DNA of 32,257 nt from Gemmatimonadota bacterium (lineage in GTDB: Bacteria; Gemmatimonadota; Gemmatimonadetes; Palauibacterales; KS3-K002), in the NCBI GenBank assembly GCA_020344375.1, contig CP070823.1, positions 1,312,991 to 1,345,247 on the forward strand, written 5' to 3'. The position numbers and the translations under genes were made by a program. Every line of letters starts with the position of its first letter. The stretch's first letter is position 1. A model generated the notes under the pieces. That model made no database searches and was not told the origin of the DNA. It worked only from the letters and a program-made list of their open reading frames with translations. This document shows, piece after piece, positions 6,684-14,925 of the stretch.

Positions 6684-9600
6684 ATGTCCTCTCGCTCCCG
6701 CTTCTCTGTCGCTTTTGCCTCGATAATCGCAGCGCTGCTCTTGCCGGCCGCAACCCTGGGTCAAACGGCTTCGGTGTCGACCGAACTGCTGAGTGGACTG
6801 CGCTTTCGCTCGATCGGGCCGGCGGTGACCGGCGGCCGCATCCACGACGTGGAAGCGTTGCCCGACGACCCGTCGACCATCTACCTGGCTACGGCGTCGG
6901 GCGGGCTCTGGAAGTCCATCAATAAAGGCACGACCTGGACGCCGATCTTCGATAACCAGCCAGTCAGTACATTCGGCGACGTAGCCATCGCGCCGGCCAA
7001 CCCGCTGGTCATCTGGGCGGGCACGGGCGAGCAGAACAACCGACAGAGTACATCGTGGGGTAACGGGGTCTACCGCTCCAACGACGGCGGCCAGACCTGG
7101 ACGCATCTCGGCCTCGATGAGACCCGCCACATCGGGCGGGTGCTGGTGCACCCGAGTGACCCGGAGATCGCCTATGTGGCAGCGCTCGGCAACCTCTGGG
7201 CGCCCAGCCGGGAGCGAGGCGTCTACAAGACCAGCGACGGCGGTGCCACCTGGAGCCAAGTCCTCTTCGTTGACACGCTGACCGGTGTCGTCGACCTGGT
7301 GATGGATCCATCCAACCCGACCACGCTCTACGCCGCCGCCTACCAGCGGCTGCGCCGAACCTGGGGGTTCAACGGCGGTGGCCCGGGCAGCGGCATCTAC
7401 AAGACCACGGACGGTGGCCGTAGCTGGCGGAAGCTGGAGAACGGGATTCCCGCAGGCGACAAGGGCCGGATTGGCCTGGCGATAGCGGCGACGAACTCGC
7501 GCGTCCTCAACGCGATCATTCAACACGCCGACACGCTGATGGAGTCGGGCGTGTATCGGAGCGAGGACGGCGGCGAGAGCTGGGAGAGGGTCAACCGCCT
7601 GAACCGGCGGCCGATGTACTACAGCCACATCTATATCGACCCGACCAACGAATACCGGATCTACGTTCTGGCTACTTCGTTCTACATGAGCGAAGACGGT
7701 GGTCGCACGTTCCGCACCATGCCGACCCGACCCACCTACGACGTCGGCGTGCACAGCGACTTCCACGCGCTCTGGATCGATCCCAATGATTCGAGACACT
7801 TCTATCTGGTAGGCGATGCCGGCCTCTACGAGAGCTGGGACCGCGGCGCCACGTACATCCGGATCAACAACCTGCCCATTGGTCAGTTCTACGCCATCGG
7901 CGTGGACATGCGCGACCCGTATTACATCTACGGCGGCATGCAGGACAACCACTCGTGGATGGGCCCCAGTCGTACCCGGAGCTGGACCGGCATCATCAAC
8001 GACGAGTGGCGCCAGATCGGTTTCGGCGACGGGATGTACCACCAACCGGATCCGACCAACTACCGCTATGTCTACGGCAACTCGGAGAACGGTGAGCTCA
8101 CCCTGCTCGATCCGGAGACCGGCGATCGAGTGGATATCCAGCCGCATCCGCGCGAGGGCGAGCCGCCTTACCGATTCGATTGGGTCACGCCGAGCCTCCT
8201 GTCACAGCATGATCCGCGCGTCGTCTACTTCGGCGGAAACCACCTCTTCATCTCGCGGGACCGCGGTGTGAGCTGGGACGGCACCGTAGATCTCACACGC
8301 CAGATCGATCGGGACACGCTGCGGCTGATGGGTGTGTTGGGGTCCGACTCGATGCTCTCGAAGAATGATGGGACCGAGTCGTTCGGCGAAATCACCAGCA
8401 TCGCTGAGTCCCCGCTCGACCCGAAGATCCTCTGGGTGGGAACAGACGACGGCAACCTGCAAGTCTCCCGCGACGGCGGCTACACCTGGACCGAGGTCTC
8501 GCGTAACGTCGAGGATGTGCCCGACGGGACGTACGTGAGCCGCGTGATCGCCTCCGCCATCGCGCCCGGCGTCGCGTACGTGACCTTCGACGCGCATCGT
8601 GACGGCGACTTCGCTCCCTACGTCTTCAGGACGGAAGACTTTGGGGATGGCTGGACAGCCTTGATGAGCGACTTGCCGCCCGAGGGGTCGGTCAATGTGA
8701 TCCGCGAGCATCCACGGAACCCGAACCTGCTCTTCCTGGGCACCGAGCACGCCCTTTTCGTGTCCATGAACGCGGGCCGAAACTGGACGCACTTCAAGTC
8801 CAACCTCCCGACGACGCTCTATGATGACCTGGTCATCCACCCACATGATGACGACCTGATCGTCGCGACCCACGGTCGCAGCCTCTGGATCCTCGATGAT
8901 CTCACCCCGCTGGTGGAGTGGTCGGCGGAGGTGGCGTCGTTAGCGGCTCATCTCTTCTTGATCCGACCAGCCACGATCTTCCAGTATTGGAAAGACACAT
9001 CCTATCGCGGGCAGGCGGCCTACGCCGGCGAGAATCCCGTCGAGGGCGCGATTCTCAGCTACTACCTGAGGCGTCCAGCCGATGCCGCCAGCATCTCCAT
9101 CTCAGACGAGACGGGACGCGTGATCCGCCGTTTCGGCGTCCCTGGGTCCGCTGGCGTGATCCATCGGGTGAACTGGGACCTGCGGCACGAGCCGCCTCCC
9201 TTCGAGCCCGAGACCGCCCGCACCGAGGCGCTGCCGCGCCTGCCACGACCGGTGACGCCGCGCGGACCTTTCGTGTCACCGGGCACCTACACCGTGACCC
9301 TGCGGGCTGGCCGCGCCCGCTCCTCGCAGACGGTCGTCGTGGGAGGCGATCCGCTCCTCGCGCTGAACCCGGCGGAATGGCAGGAGCGCGAGGCCTTCCT
9401 GCTCGCGCTGCTCGAGCTGCAGCGCCGGGCCTGGGAGGCGGATCAGCGGGCCGATCAGCTCAGACGTGAGCTGGTGGCGGAGCGCGATTCCCTGGCCGCC
9501 GAAGGCGAGGTCCTGGCGGAACAGATCGAGCACGTTGATTCTGTCTCGGCGCTGGCCCGCCGACTGAGAGATCTCCGCCGCACCATCTACCGGCTGGCCG

Positions 9601-9734
9601 AGGAGCTGAACGGCTCCGGCGTGAGGCAGGGGAGCCTGTATCCGCCGACGCAGACACAACGGCAGCGGATGCGCGATCTCGAGGCGACGCTAGATCGCGA
9701 GCTGGCAGCGCTCACCAGGGAAGAGCAGTCCTAG
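6684..9734 (+). CDS. Exported BNR/sortilin-type beta-propeller protein
   Basis: 1016-aa secreted or periplasmic protein. The N-terminus is a signal peptide (hydrophobic residues 8-25, cleavage likely after ATLG or near Q27). The body carries at least ten Asp-box/BNR repeats of the form SxDxGxTW, for example SNDGGQTW, TSDGGATW, SEDGGESW and SRDGGYTW, which mark a VPS10/sortilin-like beta-propeller of the WD40/YVTN/BNR superfamily. After about residue 740 comes a non-propeller domain with a Pro-rich linker, and the last about 110 residues are highly charged and helical, likely a coiled coil. ATG 6684 is preferred over 6666 because GGAGGAGG (6668-6675) sits 8 nt upstream. The next gene begins 2 bp after the stop. 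These proteins are common in Gemmatimonadota and Bacteroidota, but their substrate is unknown. Confidence 0.88.
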   Translation: MSSRSRFSVAFASIIAALLLPAATLGQTASVSTELLSGLRFRSIGPAVTGGRIHDVEALPDDPSTIYLATASGGLWKSINKGTTWTPIFDNQPVSTFGDVAIAPANPLVIWAGTGEQNNRQSTSWGNGVYRSNDGGQTWTHLGLDETRHIGRVLVHPSDPEIAYVAALGNLWAPSRERGVYKTSDGGATWSQVLFVDTLTGVVDLVMDPSNPTTLYAAAYQRLRRTWGFNGGGPGSGIYKTTDGGRSWRKLENGIPAGDKGRIGLAIAATNSRVLNAIIQHADTLMESGVYRSEDGGESWERVNRLNRRPMYYSHIYIDPTNEYRIYVLATSFYMSEDGGRTFRTMPTRPTYDVGVHSDFHALWIDPNDSRHFYLVGDAGLYESWDRGATYIRINNLPIGQFYAIGVDMRDPYYIYGGMQDNHSWMGPSRTRSWTGIINDEWRQIGFGDGMYHQPDPTNYRYVYGNSENGELTLLDPETGDRVDIQPHPREGEPPYRFDWVTPSLLSQHDPRVVYFGGNHLFISRDRGVSWDGTVDLTRQIDRDTLRLMGVLGSDSMLSKNDGTESFGEITSIAESPLDPKILWVGTDDGNLQVSRDGGYTWTEVSRNVEDVPDGTYVSRVIASAIAPGVAYVTFDAHRDGDFAPYVFRTEDFGDGWTALMSDLPPEGSVNVIREHPRNPNLLFLGTEHALFVSMNAGRNWTHFKSNLPTTLYDDLVIHPHDDDLIVATHGRSLWILDDLTPLVEWSAEVASLAAHLFLIRPATIFQYWKDTSYRGQAAYAGENPVEGAILSYYLRRPADAASISISDETGRVIRRFGVPGSAGVIHRVNWDLRHEPPPFEPETARTEALPRLPRPVTPRGPFVSPGTYTVTLRAGRARSSQTVVVGGDPLLALNPAEWQEREAFLLALLELQRRAWEADQRADQLRRELVAERDSLAAEGEVLAEQIEHVDSVSALARRLRDLRRTIYRLAEELNGSGVRQGSLYPPTQTQRQRMRDLEATLDRELAALTREEQS

Positions 9735-9736
9735 CA

Positions 9737-10813
9737 ATGCCCGGATCTGGAGGTTGCCGCATCTGCGAGCGCGGCAGCGCTCACACGGCCAGCGCGCTGG
9801 GCGTCTGTGTTGAGTGCGTGCGCACGAACTTCCCTGCCGCCCGGCCCTACGTCGAGTCGGCGCACGCAGAGGCGCGTGCCGCGTTCGACCTACCTGCCAA
9901 GGCGCCGCGCCACGACCCCGGTGTGCGCTGCCCTCTCTGCGTGAATCACTGCATCATCGGAGAGGGGGAGCGCGGCTTCTGTGGGCTGCGCACGGTGCGC
10001 GCCGGCAAGCTCGTACACCTGGCGGGGACGCCGGGGCGTGGCCTGCTGAGCTGGTACCGTGACCCCCTGCCGACTAACTGCGTCGCGGACTGGGTGTGTG
10101 ACGGCAGCCGACATCGCGGTTTTCACAACCTGGCGGTCTTCTACGAGAGCTGTACCGCGGACTGTCTCTTCTGCCAGAACTGGCATTTCCGCATGTCATC
10201 GCCGTTGCGCGGCGAAACGACCAGCGCGGAGGAGCTCGCCTCAGCGGCCAACGAGCGCACGTTCTGCGTCTGCTTCTTCGGCGGCGATCCAGCGTCGCAG
10301 ATGCCCCACGCGCTGGCGGTCTCCAAGCGGCTGGGAGCTCGCGGTGTCCGTGTCTGCTGGGAGACCACCGGCACGATGCACCCCAAGCTGCTCGACGCGG
10401 CAATAAACTACTCGCTCGACACCGGCGGGTGCATCAAGTTCGATCTGAAAGCCTTCGACGAGGCAGTGCACCTGGCGCTGACCGGAATCTCCAATCGGCG
10501 CACGCTTGAGAACTTCAAGCGTGCAGCCGAGCGTTGCCGGGAGCGGCCGGATCCGCCGCTGGTGATTGCGAGCACACTGCTGGTGCCGGGCTACGTGGAG
10601 GCCGACCAGGTGGGCAAGATCGCGAATTTCATCGCCTCGATCGATCCTGAGATCCCTTACTCGCTCCTTGCCTTCGCACCCAACTTCTGCATGGGCGACT
10701 TGCCCTTTACGTCGGCGCGCCACGCACGGGACGCGGAGAGCGCGGCCAGGATGGCCGGACTTGAGAACGTCCGAATAGGGAACCGGCACCTGCTGGGGCT
10801 TCGCCGCGCCTAA
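9737..10813 (+). CDS. Radical SAM protein, AmrS/PflA-related, with N-terminal Cys-rich ribbon
   Basis: 358-aa radical SAM enzyme. The [4Fe-4S] motif CX3CX2C is C139-T-A-D-C143-L-F-C146, followed by QNW. Upstream lies CPLCVNHCIIGEGERGFCG (C65, C68, C72, C82), the Cys cluster characteristic of AmrS, the radical SAM member of the AmmeMemoRadiSam set and relative of PflA activases. Later motifs FFGGDP, WETTG, and DLKAF fit the partial TIM barrel. The first 30 residues add a further CxxC...CxxC (C7, C10, C24, C27) that looks like a zinc ribbon. No AMMECR1 or Memo gene is adjacent. The ATG is 2 bp after the BNR gene stop, so it is probably co-transcribed. The reaction is unknown. Confidence 0.87.
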   Translation: MPGSGGCRICERGSAHTASALGVCVECVRTNFPAARPYVESAHAEARAAFDLPAKAPRHDPGVRCPLCVNHCIIGEGERGFCGLRTVRAGKLVHLAGTPGRGLLSWYRDPLPTNCVADWVCDGSRHRGFHNLAVFYESCTADCLFCQNWHFRMSSPLRGETTSAEELASAANERTFCVCFFGGDPASQMPHALAVSKRLGARGVRVCWETTGTMHPKLLDAAINYSLDTGGCIKFDLKAFDEAVHLALTGISNRRTLENFKRAAERCRERPDPPLVIASTLLVPGYVEADQVGKIANFIASIDPEIPYSLLAFAPNFCMGDLPFTSARHARDAESAARMAGLENVRIGNRHLLGLRRA

Positions 10814-10829
10814 GGGCGGTACAAGCCCT

Positions 10830-10846
10830 CGGTCCTTACGGGACCG
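10830..10846 (+). terminator. Possible hairpin after radical SAM gene
   Basis: A 6-bp perfect stem CGGTCC/GGACCG with loop TTACG begins 17 bp after the stop codon. The flanking GGCGGT (10815-10820) can pair alternatively with ACCGCC (10843-10848). No U-tract follows, so termination is only a possibility. Confidence 0.3.
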
Positions 10847-10951
10847 CCGTGCATGCTGCCTGCGAAACCTTGAGAGAGCGACAATCACCCTGGCGCCAGG
10901 TATGAGTGGCAAGGTAAAGGCTAGGGACTGACGAGGTCGGAGGGCGGAGTG

Positions 10952-11911
10952 ATGCGGAAACTACTGGTGTGCCTGTTCGTGCTTGCCATCCAGGGTCGGA
11001 GTTCAGCGGCACAGGCCCAGCATGACCACACAGCCGAGACGAACCCCGCGCCGGAGGCGGCTGTCGGCGCCCGCCGGTACGAGGTGGTTAAAGCCCAGCT
11101 CGAGCCGAGCTACATCACGATCCTCGGCGGTGCGGGTAACATCCAGCCGCTTCTGTTCGAGGCAGATATCGCGCCACATTTCGCGTTGGCCTGGCGCACA
11201 CACGGTTTCGTGGCAACCGCGAAGGTGCTGTTCCGGATGTTCAACGACTCGACACGCTCCGCACCCATCCGAACGCCCAGCTTCATGCCGCGCCTCACCT
11301 GGTACTACTGGGGATTCAGATCCTCGGCCGATCCCGACCGCGTGGATCTCGTCTCCGTGCGGTACAGCCACCACTCCAACGGCCAATCCGGGCCTTTTCA
11401 CTTTTCCGACACCACCGAGCCCAATACGATCGACGGCTCGTTCTCGACCAACTTCATCGAGGTGATGTATCACCGCGCCTATGGCGCGGCGCCCGCGCTT
11501 CAGGCAACCTGGCTCAGATACGGCTTGCGCATCCACATCCCCTTCAACGAGGACAGAGAACTCCGCGATTCGGAAGGTGACGATGAGTACGGGCGCTACC
11601 GATTGCTGCTGGGAGGGCAGAGGAGGGGAATCGTACCGATCTTTCCATGGTTAAGGTTGCCGTTCCTCGCGCGGGCCGAGTACTTCTACATCCTCGACAG
11701 GCACTTCCAGGGAGAGCCCTTCTTCAGCCGGGATCGGCTGGGCTTCTCGCTCACCTGGATCTCGGTGATCCCCGCCGACGTGCCCCTCGGCTTCTTCGTC
11801 AACTTCTATGCCGGCCAGGACTACTACAACATCTGGTACAAGCAGTACCTGACGATCCTACGCGTCGGCTTCACGGTCCAGTCGATCACGACGCTGCTCG
11901 CGCCGCGCTAG
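10952..11911 (+). CDS. PldA-like outer-membrane beta-barrel (phospholipase A1 family candidate)
   Basis: 319-aa protein with a signal peptide (residues 1-21, AQA-like cleavage) and alternating aromatic strands typical of a 12-strand barrel. The segment RYSHHSNGQSGP carries the H-x-S-N-G core of outer-membrane phospholipase A. H140 and S142 match the catalytic His142/Ser144 of E. coli PldA. SFSTN (N167) matches the SRSWN strand that supplies the catalytic Asn156, but 13 residues further away than in E. coli. The C-terminal YAGQDYYNIWYKQYLTILRVGF resembles the PldA strand region before its C-terminus. ATG 10952 follows GGAGG (10939-10943) with 8 nt; GTG 10949 is possible. Expected role: calcium-dependent hydrolysis of misplaced phospholipids in the outer leaflet. 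A catalytically different barrel remains possible. Confidence 0.72.
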   Translation: MRKLLVCLFVLAIQGRSSAAQAQHDHTAETNPAPEAAVGARRYEVVKAQLEPSYITILGGAGNIQPLLFEADIAPHFALAWRTHGFVATAKVLFRMFNDSTRSAPIRTPSFMPRLTWYYWGFRSSADPDRVDLVSVRYSHHSNGQSGPFHFSDTTEPNTIDGSFSTNFIEVMYHRAYGAAPALQATWLRYGLRIHIPFNEDRELRDSEGDDEYGRYRLLLGGQRRGIVPIFPWLRLPFLARAEYFYILDRHFQGEPFFSRDRLGFSLTWISVIPADVPLGFFVNFYAGQDYYNIWYKQYLTILRVGFTVQSITTLLAPR

Positions 11912-12058
11912 CGGATGAACCACCCGGCGCCGTCCCCCGCCACCTGCGGGCCTTACATCCGGGCCCGGCTCTTGTAGATTCGGTGCCGTGCGCGCCGACC
12001 GGCCGCCGTTTTCCCCCGGGTCACCGGTGTCACGCCCAGCCAACGGAGGCGCAACTCT

Positions 12059-13477
12059 ATGCAAATGAACGACTTCCTCGCCCGGGTGGAGGCCTTCCGC
12101 GAGAACATGGAGCGCTACGTCGCCGAGATGAGCTGCCGGGACGGGCTCGATCTCTCCAGTACCGCCGACGTGGTCAAGTACTGCTCCGAGCACGGCGTAA
12201 CCTCCATCCGCCTCTGGTTCACGGATATCCTCGGGTACCTGAAGTCCTTCGCAATGACGCCCGCCGAACTGCAGGGCGCCTTCGACGAGGGAATGGGCTT
12301 CGATGGGTCCTCGATCGAGGGCTATCAGCGGATCCAGGAGAGCGACATGGTGGCGTTCCCCATCGCCTCCACGGCCCAGGTGATCCCGTTCAGGATGGGC
12401 GGGTCCCGCGCTATCCGGATGATCGCGGAGATCCGCAATCCCGACGGCAGCTCCTACGCCAGCGACCCGCGCGAGGTGTTGAGGCGGAACCTGGCGCGCC
12501 TCGAGGACTACGGGTTCTCGCACATGAACATCGGCCCTGAGGCCGAATACTACTACTTCAAGACCGATCGGGCGCCGGAGATCATCGATCGCGCCGGGTA
12601 CTTCGACATCGTGCCGGTGGACCTGGGCGACGACCTGCGCGAGACCACGGTCTTCGCCCTCGAATCGATGGGCATTCCCGTCGAGTACATGCACCATGAG
12701 GTCGCGCCCAGCCAGCACGAGATCGACCTGAAGTACCAGGAAGCGCAGCGCATGGCCGACGGGCTCCAGACTCACAAGTGGCTCGTCAAGGAGATCGCTC
12801 GGCGCAACGGTGTGCACGCCACCTTCATGCCCAAGCCGCTGTTCGGCGAGAACGGGAGCGGCATGCACACCCACGTCTCGATCTTCAAGGACGAGAAGAC
12901 CAACGCCTTCTACTCAAAGGACGAGAGCTATCACCTGTCGGAGACCGCCAAGCACTTCCTGGCTGGCGTGCTCGACCACGCCAGCGAGATGGCGCTCATC
13001 ACCAACCAGTGGTACAACTCCTACAAGCGACTGGTCGTCGGCTTCGAAGCCCCGGTCTACATCGCCTGGGCGGAGCGCAACCGGTCGGCGCTGGTCCGGG
13101 TGCCGGTCTACAAGCTGGGCAAGGAACTGGCCACACGCATCGAGCTCCGCTTCCCCGACGCGGCGTGCAACCCGTACCTGGCCTTCGCTGTGATGCTGGC
13201 CGCGGGTCTGGACGGGCTCGATCGCAACCTGCCGCTCCCGGAGCCGATGACCCTGGATCTCTACGAGCTGACGCCGGTGGAGCGCGAACGGAAGGGGATC
13301 CGCTCGCTGCCGCACGACCTTTACGCGGCGATTCTGGAGGCAGAGGACAGCGAGCTGCTGACCAAGACCCTGGGCGAGGACGTGTTGAACAAGATCCTGG
13401 AGACGAAGCTCGCCGACTCGGAGAGGTTCCGCCTCTACATCTCGCCGCTGGACCTCGAGACGCACATGGAGCTCTAG
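12059..13477 (+). CDS. glnA: Glutamine synthetase type I
   Basis: 472-aa glutamine synthetase: ATP-dependent amidation of glutamate with ammonium, forming a dodecamer in the cytosol. Signature blocks are all present: MGFDGSSIEGY near residue 80, the metal site GPEAEYY, HHEVAPSQHEIDLKY, the flexible-loop and ATP site NGSGMHTHVSIF, and RIELRFPDAACNPYLAFAVML. Length and the lack of the 25-residue insertion point to the alpha subclass (GSI-alpha). The region where beta-type enzymes carry the adenylylated Tyr reads LYELTPVERERKGIRSLP, the alpha pattern, so adenylylation control is unlikely. GGAGG at 12045-12049 lies 9 nt before the ATG. It is a single-gene unit, closed by a strong hairpin. No PII or amt gene is adjacent. 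Confidence 0.96.
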   Translation: MQMNDFLARVEAFRENMERYVAEMSCRDGLDLSSTADVVKYCSEHGVTSIRLWFTDILGYLKSFAMTPAELQGAFDEGMGFDGSSIEGYQRIQESDMVAFPIASTAQVIPFRMGGSRAIRMIAEIRNPDGSSYASDPREVLRRNLARLEDYGFSHMNIGPEAEYYYFKTDRAPEIIDRAGYFDIVPVDLGDDLRETTVFALESMGIPVEYMHHEVAPSQHEIDLKYQEAQRMADGLQTHKWLVKEIARRNGVHATFMPKPLFGENGSGMHTHVSIFKDEKTNAFYSKDESYHLSETAKHFLAGVLDHASEMALITNQWYNSYKRLVVGFEAPVYIAWAERNRSALVRVPVYKLGKELATRIELRFPDAACNPYLAFAVMLAAGLDGLDRNLPLPEPMTLDLYELTPVERERKGIRSLPHDLYAAILEAEDSELLTKTLGEDVLNKILETKLADSERFRLYISPLDLETHMEL

Positions 13478-13485
13478 CGCTGCTC

Positions 13486-13516
13486 AGGGGTCGGCCGCGA
13501 TCAGCGGCCGGCCCCT
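13486..13516 (+). terminator. Strong hairpin downstream of glnA
   Basis: A 13-bp stem (AGGGGTCGGCCGC with GCGGCCGGCCCCT, one G-U pair) closes a 5-nt GATCA loop, 8 bp after the glnA stop and before the next start. It is followed by CTTAG rather than a long U-tract, as is common in GC-rich genomes. It very probably ends the glnA transcript. Confidence 0.75.
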
Positions 13517-13546
13517 CTTAGCTGCGATCGCAACGTTGCCGATGTG

Positions 13547-14176
13547 ATGGCCTTCCTCTCGCGGTTCCTCGAGTCGGCGCGCCGGTGGGCTGTGAGCCGC
13601 TCATGGCACTGGCGGGCCCTCGTACTGGCCTACCTGGTCTATGCCGCCTCACGCTCCCTGGCAGACGCTGACTACGTGAGCATGTTCTCCGGGATTACCC
13701 TCGTGTTTCACGAGATGGGGCACATCCTCTTCTCACCGTTCGGAGACGTGCTGATGATCGCCGGCGGGAGCATCACCCAGCTCGCTATTCCGATCGTCGT
13801 TGCCCTGTACCTGCTGCTGCGGCAAGGGGACTACTTCGGGTTCGCCGTAGGTGGCGCCTGGCTCGGGTTCAGCGCTCTGGACCTGGCCCGCTACATCGGT
13901 GACGCCCGGATCCTCGAGTTACCTCTCGTGAGCCTCGGGCCCGAGGCGGAGCACGACTGGTTCTACCTGCTGAGCCGCTTGGGTTGGTTGCGCTACGACA
14001 CGCAGATCGCCGGCCTCGTGCGGAGCTCCGGCACTGTGATCCTCTTCCTCTCCATCGCCTTCGGGGTCTGGCTCTGCTTCCTGATGGGGCGGGGCTCCGG
14101 GGCCCGGGACGACGAAGCTCGGGAAGACCCTGAGACCCGGAAGTTCAAAGACTGGCTGCGCGAGCGAGGGAGCTAG
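13547..14176 (+). CDS. Integral membrane protein with HEMGH motif (putative membrane metalloprotease-like)
   Basis: 209-aa protein with about four to five membrane segments (roughly 23-40, 48-70, 76-91, 98-115, 158-180) and a charged cytosolic tail. Residues 55-59 read HEMGH, an HExxH zinc motif inside a hydrophobic helix, as in M50-type intramembrane metalloproteases. A possible third ligand lies in SALDLARYIGD. It lacks the PDZ and NPxxxLDG features of RseP-type enzymes, so protease function is only suggested. The ATG at 13547 follows a GTG at 13544; neither has a convincing ribosome site. It lies downstream of the glnA terminator and so has its own transcript. Confidence 0.65.
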   Translation: MAFLSRFLESARRWAVSRSWHWRALVLAYLVYAASRSLADADYVSMFSGITLVFHEMGHILFSPFGDVLMIAGGSITQLAIPIVVALYLLLRQGDYFGFAVGGAWLGFSALDLARYIGDARILELPLVSLGPEAEHDWFYLLSRLGWLRYDTQIAGLVRSSGTVILFLSIAFGVWLCFLMGRGSGARDDEAREDPETRKFKDWLRERGS

Positions 14177-14249
14177 GGCAGCTGCCGTAGGACTTCGTGC
14201 TCATCCGGCCAGGAAGTGGCAGAAGGACGGAGTAAGGGGCCGGTGGCCC

Positions 14250-14278
14250 TTGACTAGGGTGAAGTCCGGGGGCATGAT
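14250..14278 (+). promoter_or_regulatory. Sigma-70-like promoter of the efflux operon
   Basis: A -35 box TTGACT (14250-14255, five of six consensus bases) and a -10 box CATGAT (14273-14278, four of six) are separated by exactly 17 bp. The -10 overlaps the first palindrome of the operator, and the start codon of the TetR gene lies 27 bp downstream, giving a short leader. Confidence 0.6.
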
Positions 14279-14307
14279 ACGAACGTATGAAGGAGGTCAT
14301 ACGTATG
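14277..14307 (+). promoter_or_regulatory. Palindromic TetR operator overlapping -10, RBS and start codon
   Basis: Two palindromes, ATACGAACGTAT (14277-14288) and the perfect CATACGTATG (14298-14307), flank the ribosome site. Read together, ACGTATGA (14283-14290) and TCATACGT (14297-14304) form an 8-bp inverted repeat whose 6-nt centre is exactly the Shine-Dalgarno AGGAGG (14291-14296). This is what an autoregulatory TetR operator would look like; in RNA it also makes a hairpin with the ribosome site in its loop. Protein binding is inference. Confidence 0.65.
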
Positions 14308-14925
14308 AATCAAACCGCCCCCACCACTGACGCCGCTCTCGTCCGCGCGGCCCGCGAGCTCTTCGCTGCCCACGGCTACGACGGCACCTCCGTCCGCGCC
14401 ATCACCGCCCGCGCTGGCGCCAACCTAGGCGCCATCACCTATCACTTCGGCTCAAAGCAGGCTCTCCACGACGCCGTCATCGCCAGCGTCATGGGCCCGG
14501 GGCGCGAGCGCATCGTCGAGGCGGCGGCGGGGCCGGGTACGCCCCTCGATCGCCTGGAAGTCGTGGTCCGGGCCTTCTTCAGTTACCTGGACGAAAACCC
14601 TGACGCTATCCCACTGATGATGGGCGTTATGCTGAGTTCGAGGCCGTTACCCGACGTCGTTGCGCGCACCATCGCAGCCAACGTCGATACCGTGTCTTCG
14701 CTGATCGGCGAGGGACAGCGGGACGGCTCGGTCCGCGCCGGCGACCCGAGCTTGCTGGCGCTCGGCATCGTCGCCCAGCCGCTCTTCCTGGCGCTGGCCC
14801 GGCGCGCCTTGGAGGAGGCGGTGGCGATCGACCAGACCGATCCCTTGACACGCGCTCAGCTGGTGGAGAGTGTCCTCAGCTTCGTGCGCGCTGGTCTCGC
14901 AGCACATCGGGAGAAATCAGAATGA
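14305..14925 (+). CDS. TetR/AcrR-family regulator of the efflux operon (CecR-like)
   Basis: 206-aa repressor. The N-terminal helix-turn-helix spans about residues 9-55 (LVRAARELFAAHGYDGTSVR.ITARAGANLGAITYHFGSKQAL), the canonical TetR pattern; the C-terminal ligand domain resembles CecR/YbiH, which controls ybhGFSR in E. coli. ATG 14305 is chosen because AGGAGG (14291-14296) sits 8 nt upstream; the ATG at 14287 precedes that site. It is the first gene of a seven- to eight-gene efflux operon and overlaps the TolC gene by 4 nt (ATGA). The operator overlapping its own promoter implies autorepression relieved by the exported compound (inference). Confidence 0.92.
   Translation: MNQTAPTTDAALVRAARELFAAHGYDGTSVRAITARAGANLGAITYHFGSKQALHDAVIASVMGPGRERIVEAAAGPGTPLDRLEVVVRAFFSYLDENPDAIPLMMGVMLSSRPLPDVVARTIAANVDTVSSLIGEGQRDGSVRAGDPSLLALGIVAQPLFLALARRALEEAVAIDQTDPLTRAQLVESVLSFVRAGLAAHREKSE

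Noticed and set aside
6558-8147. 529-aa open frame on the minus strand, antisense to the BNR gene
   Set aside because: It is a GC-rich shadow: no ribosome site, no domain pattern, and the plus strand frame has clear repeated Asp-box motifs.
14234-14251. Hairpin AAGGGGCC/GGCCCTT as terminator of the HEMGH gene
   Set aside because: Stem has a bulge, a 3-nt loop and overlaps the -35 box of the efflux promoter, so it is not called as a separate terminator.
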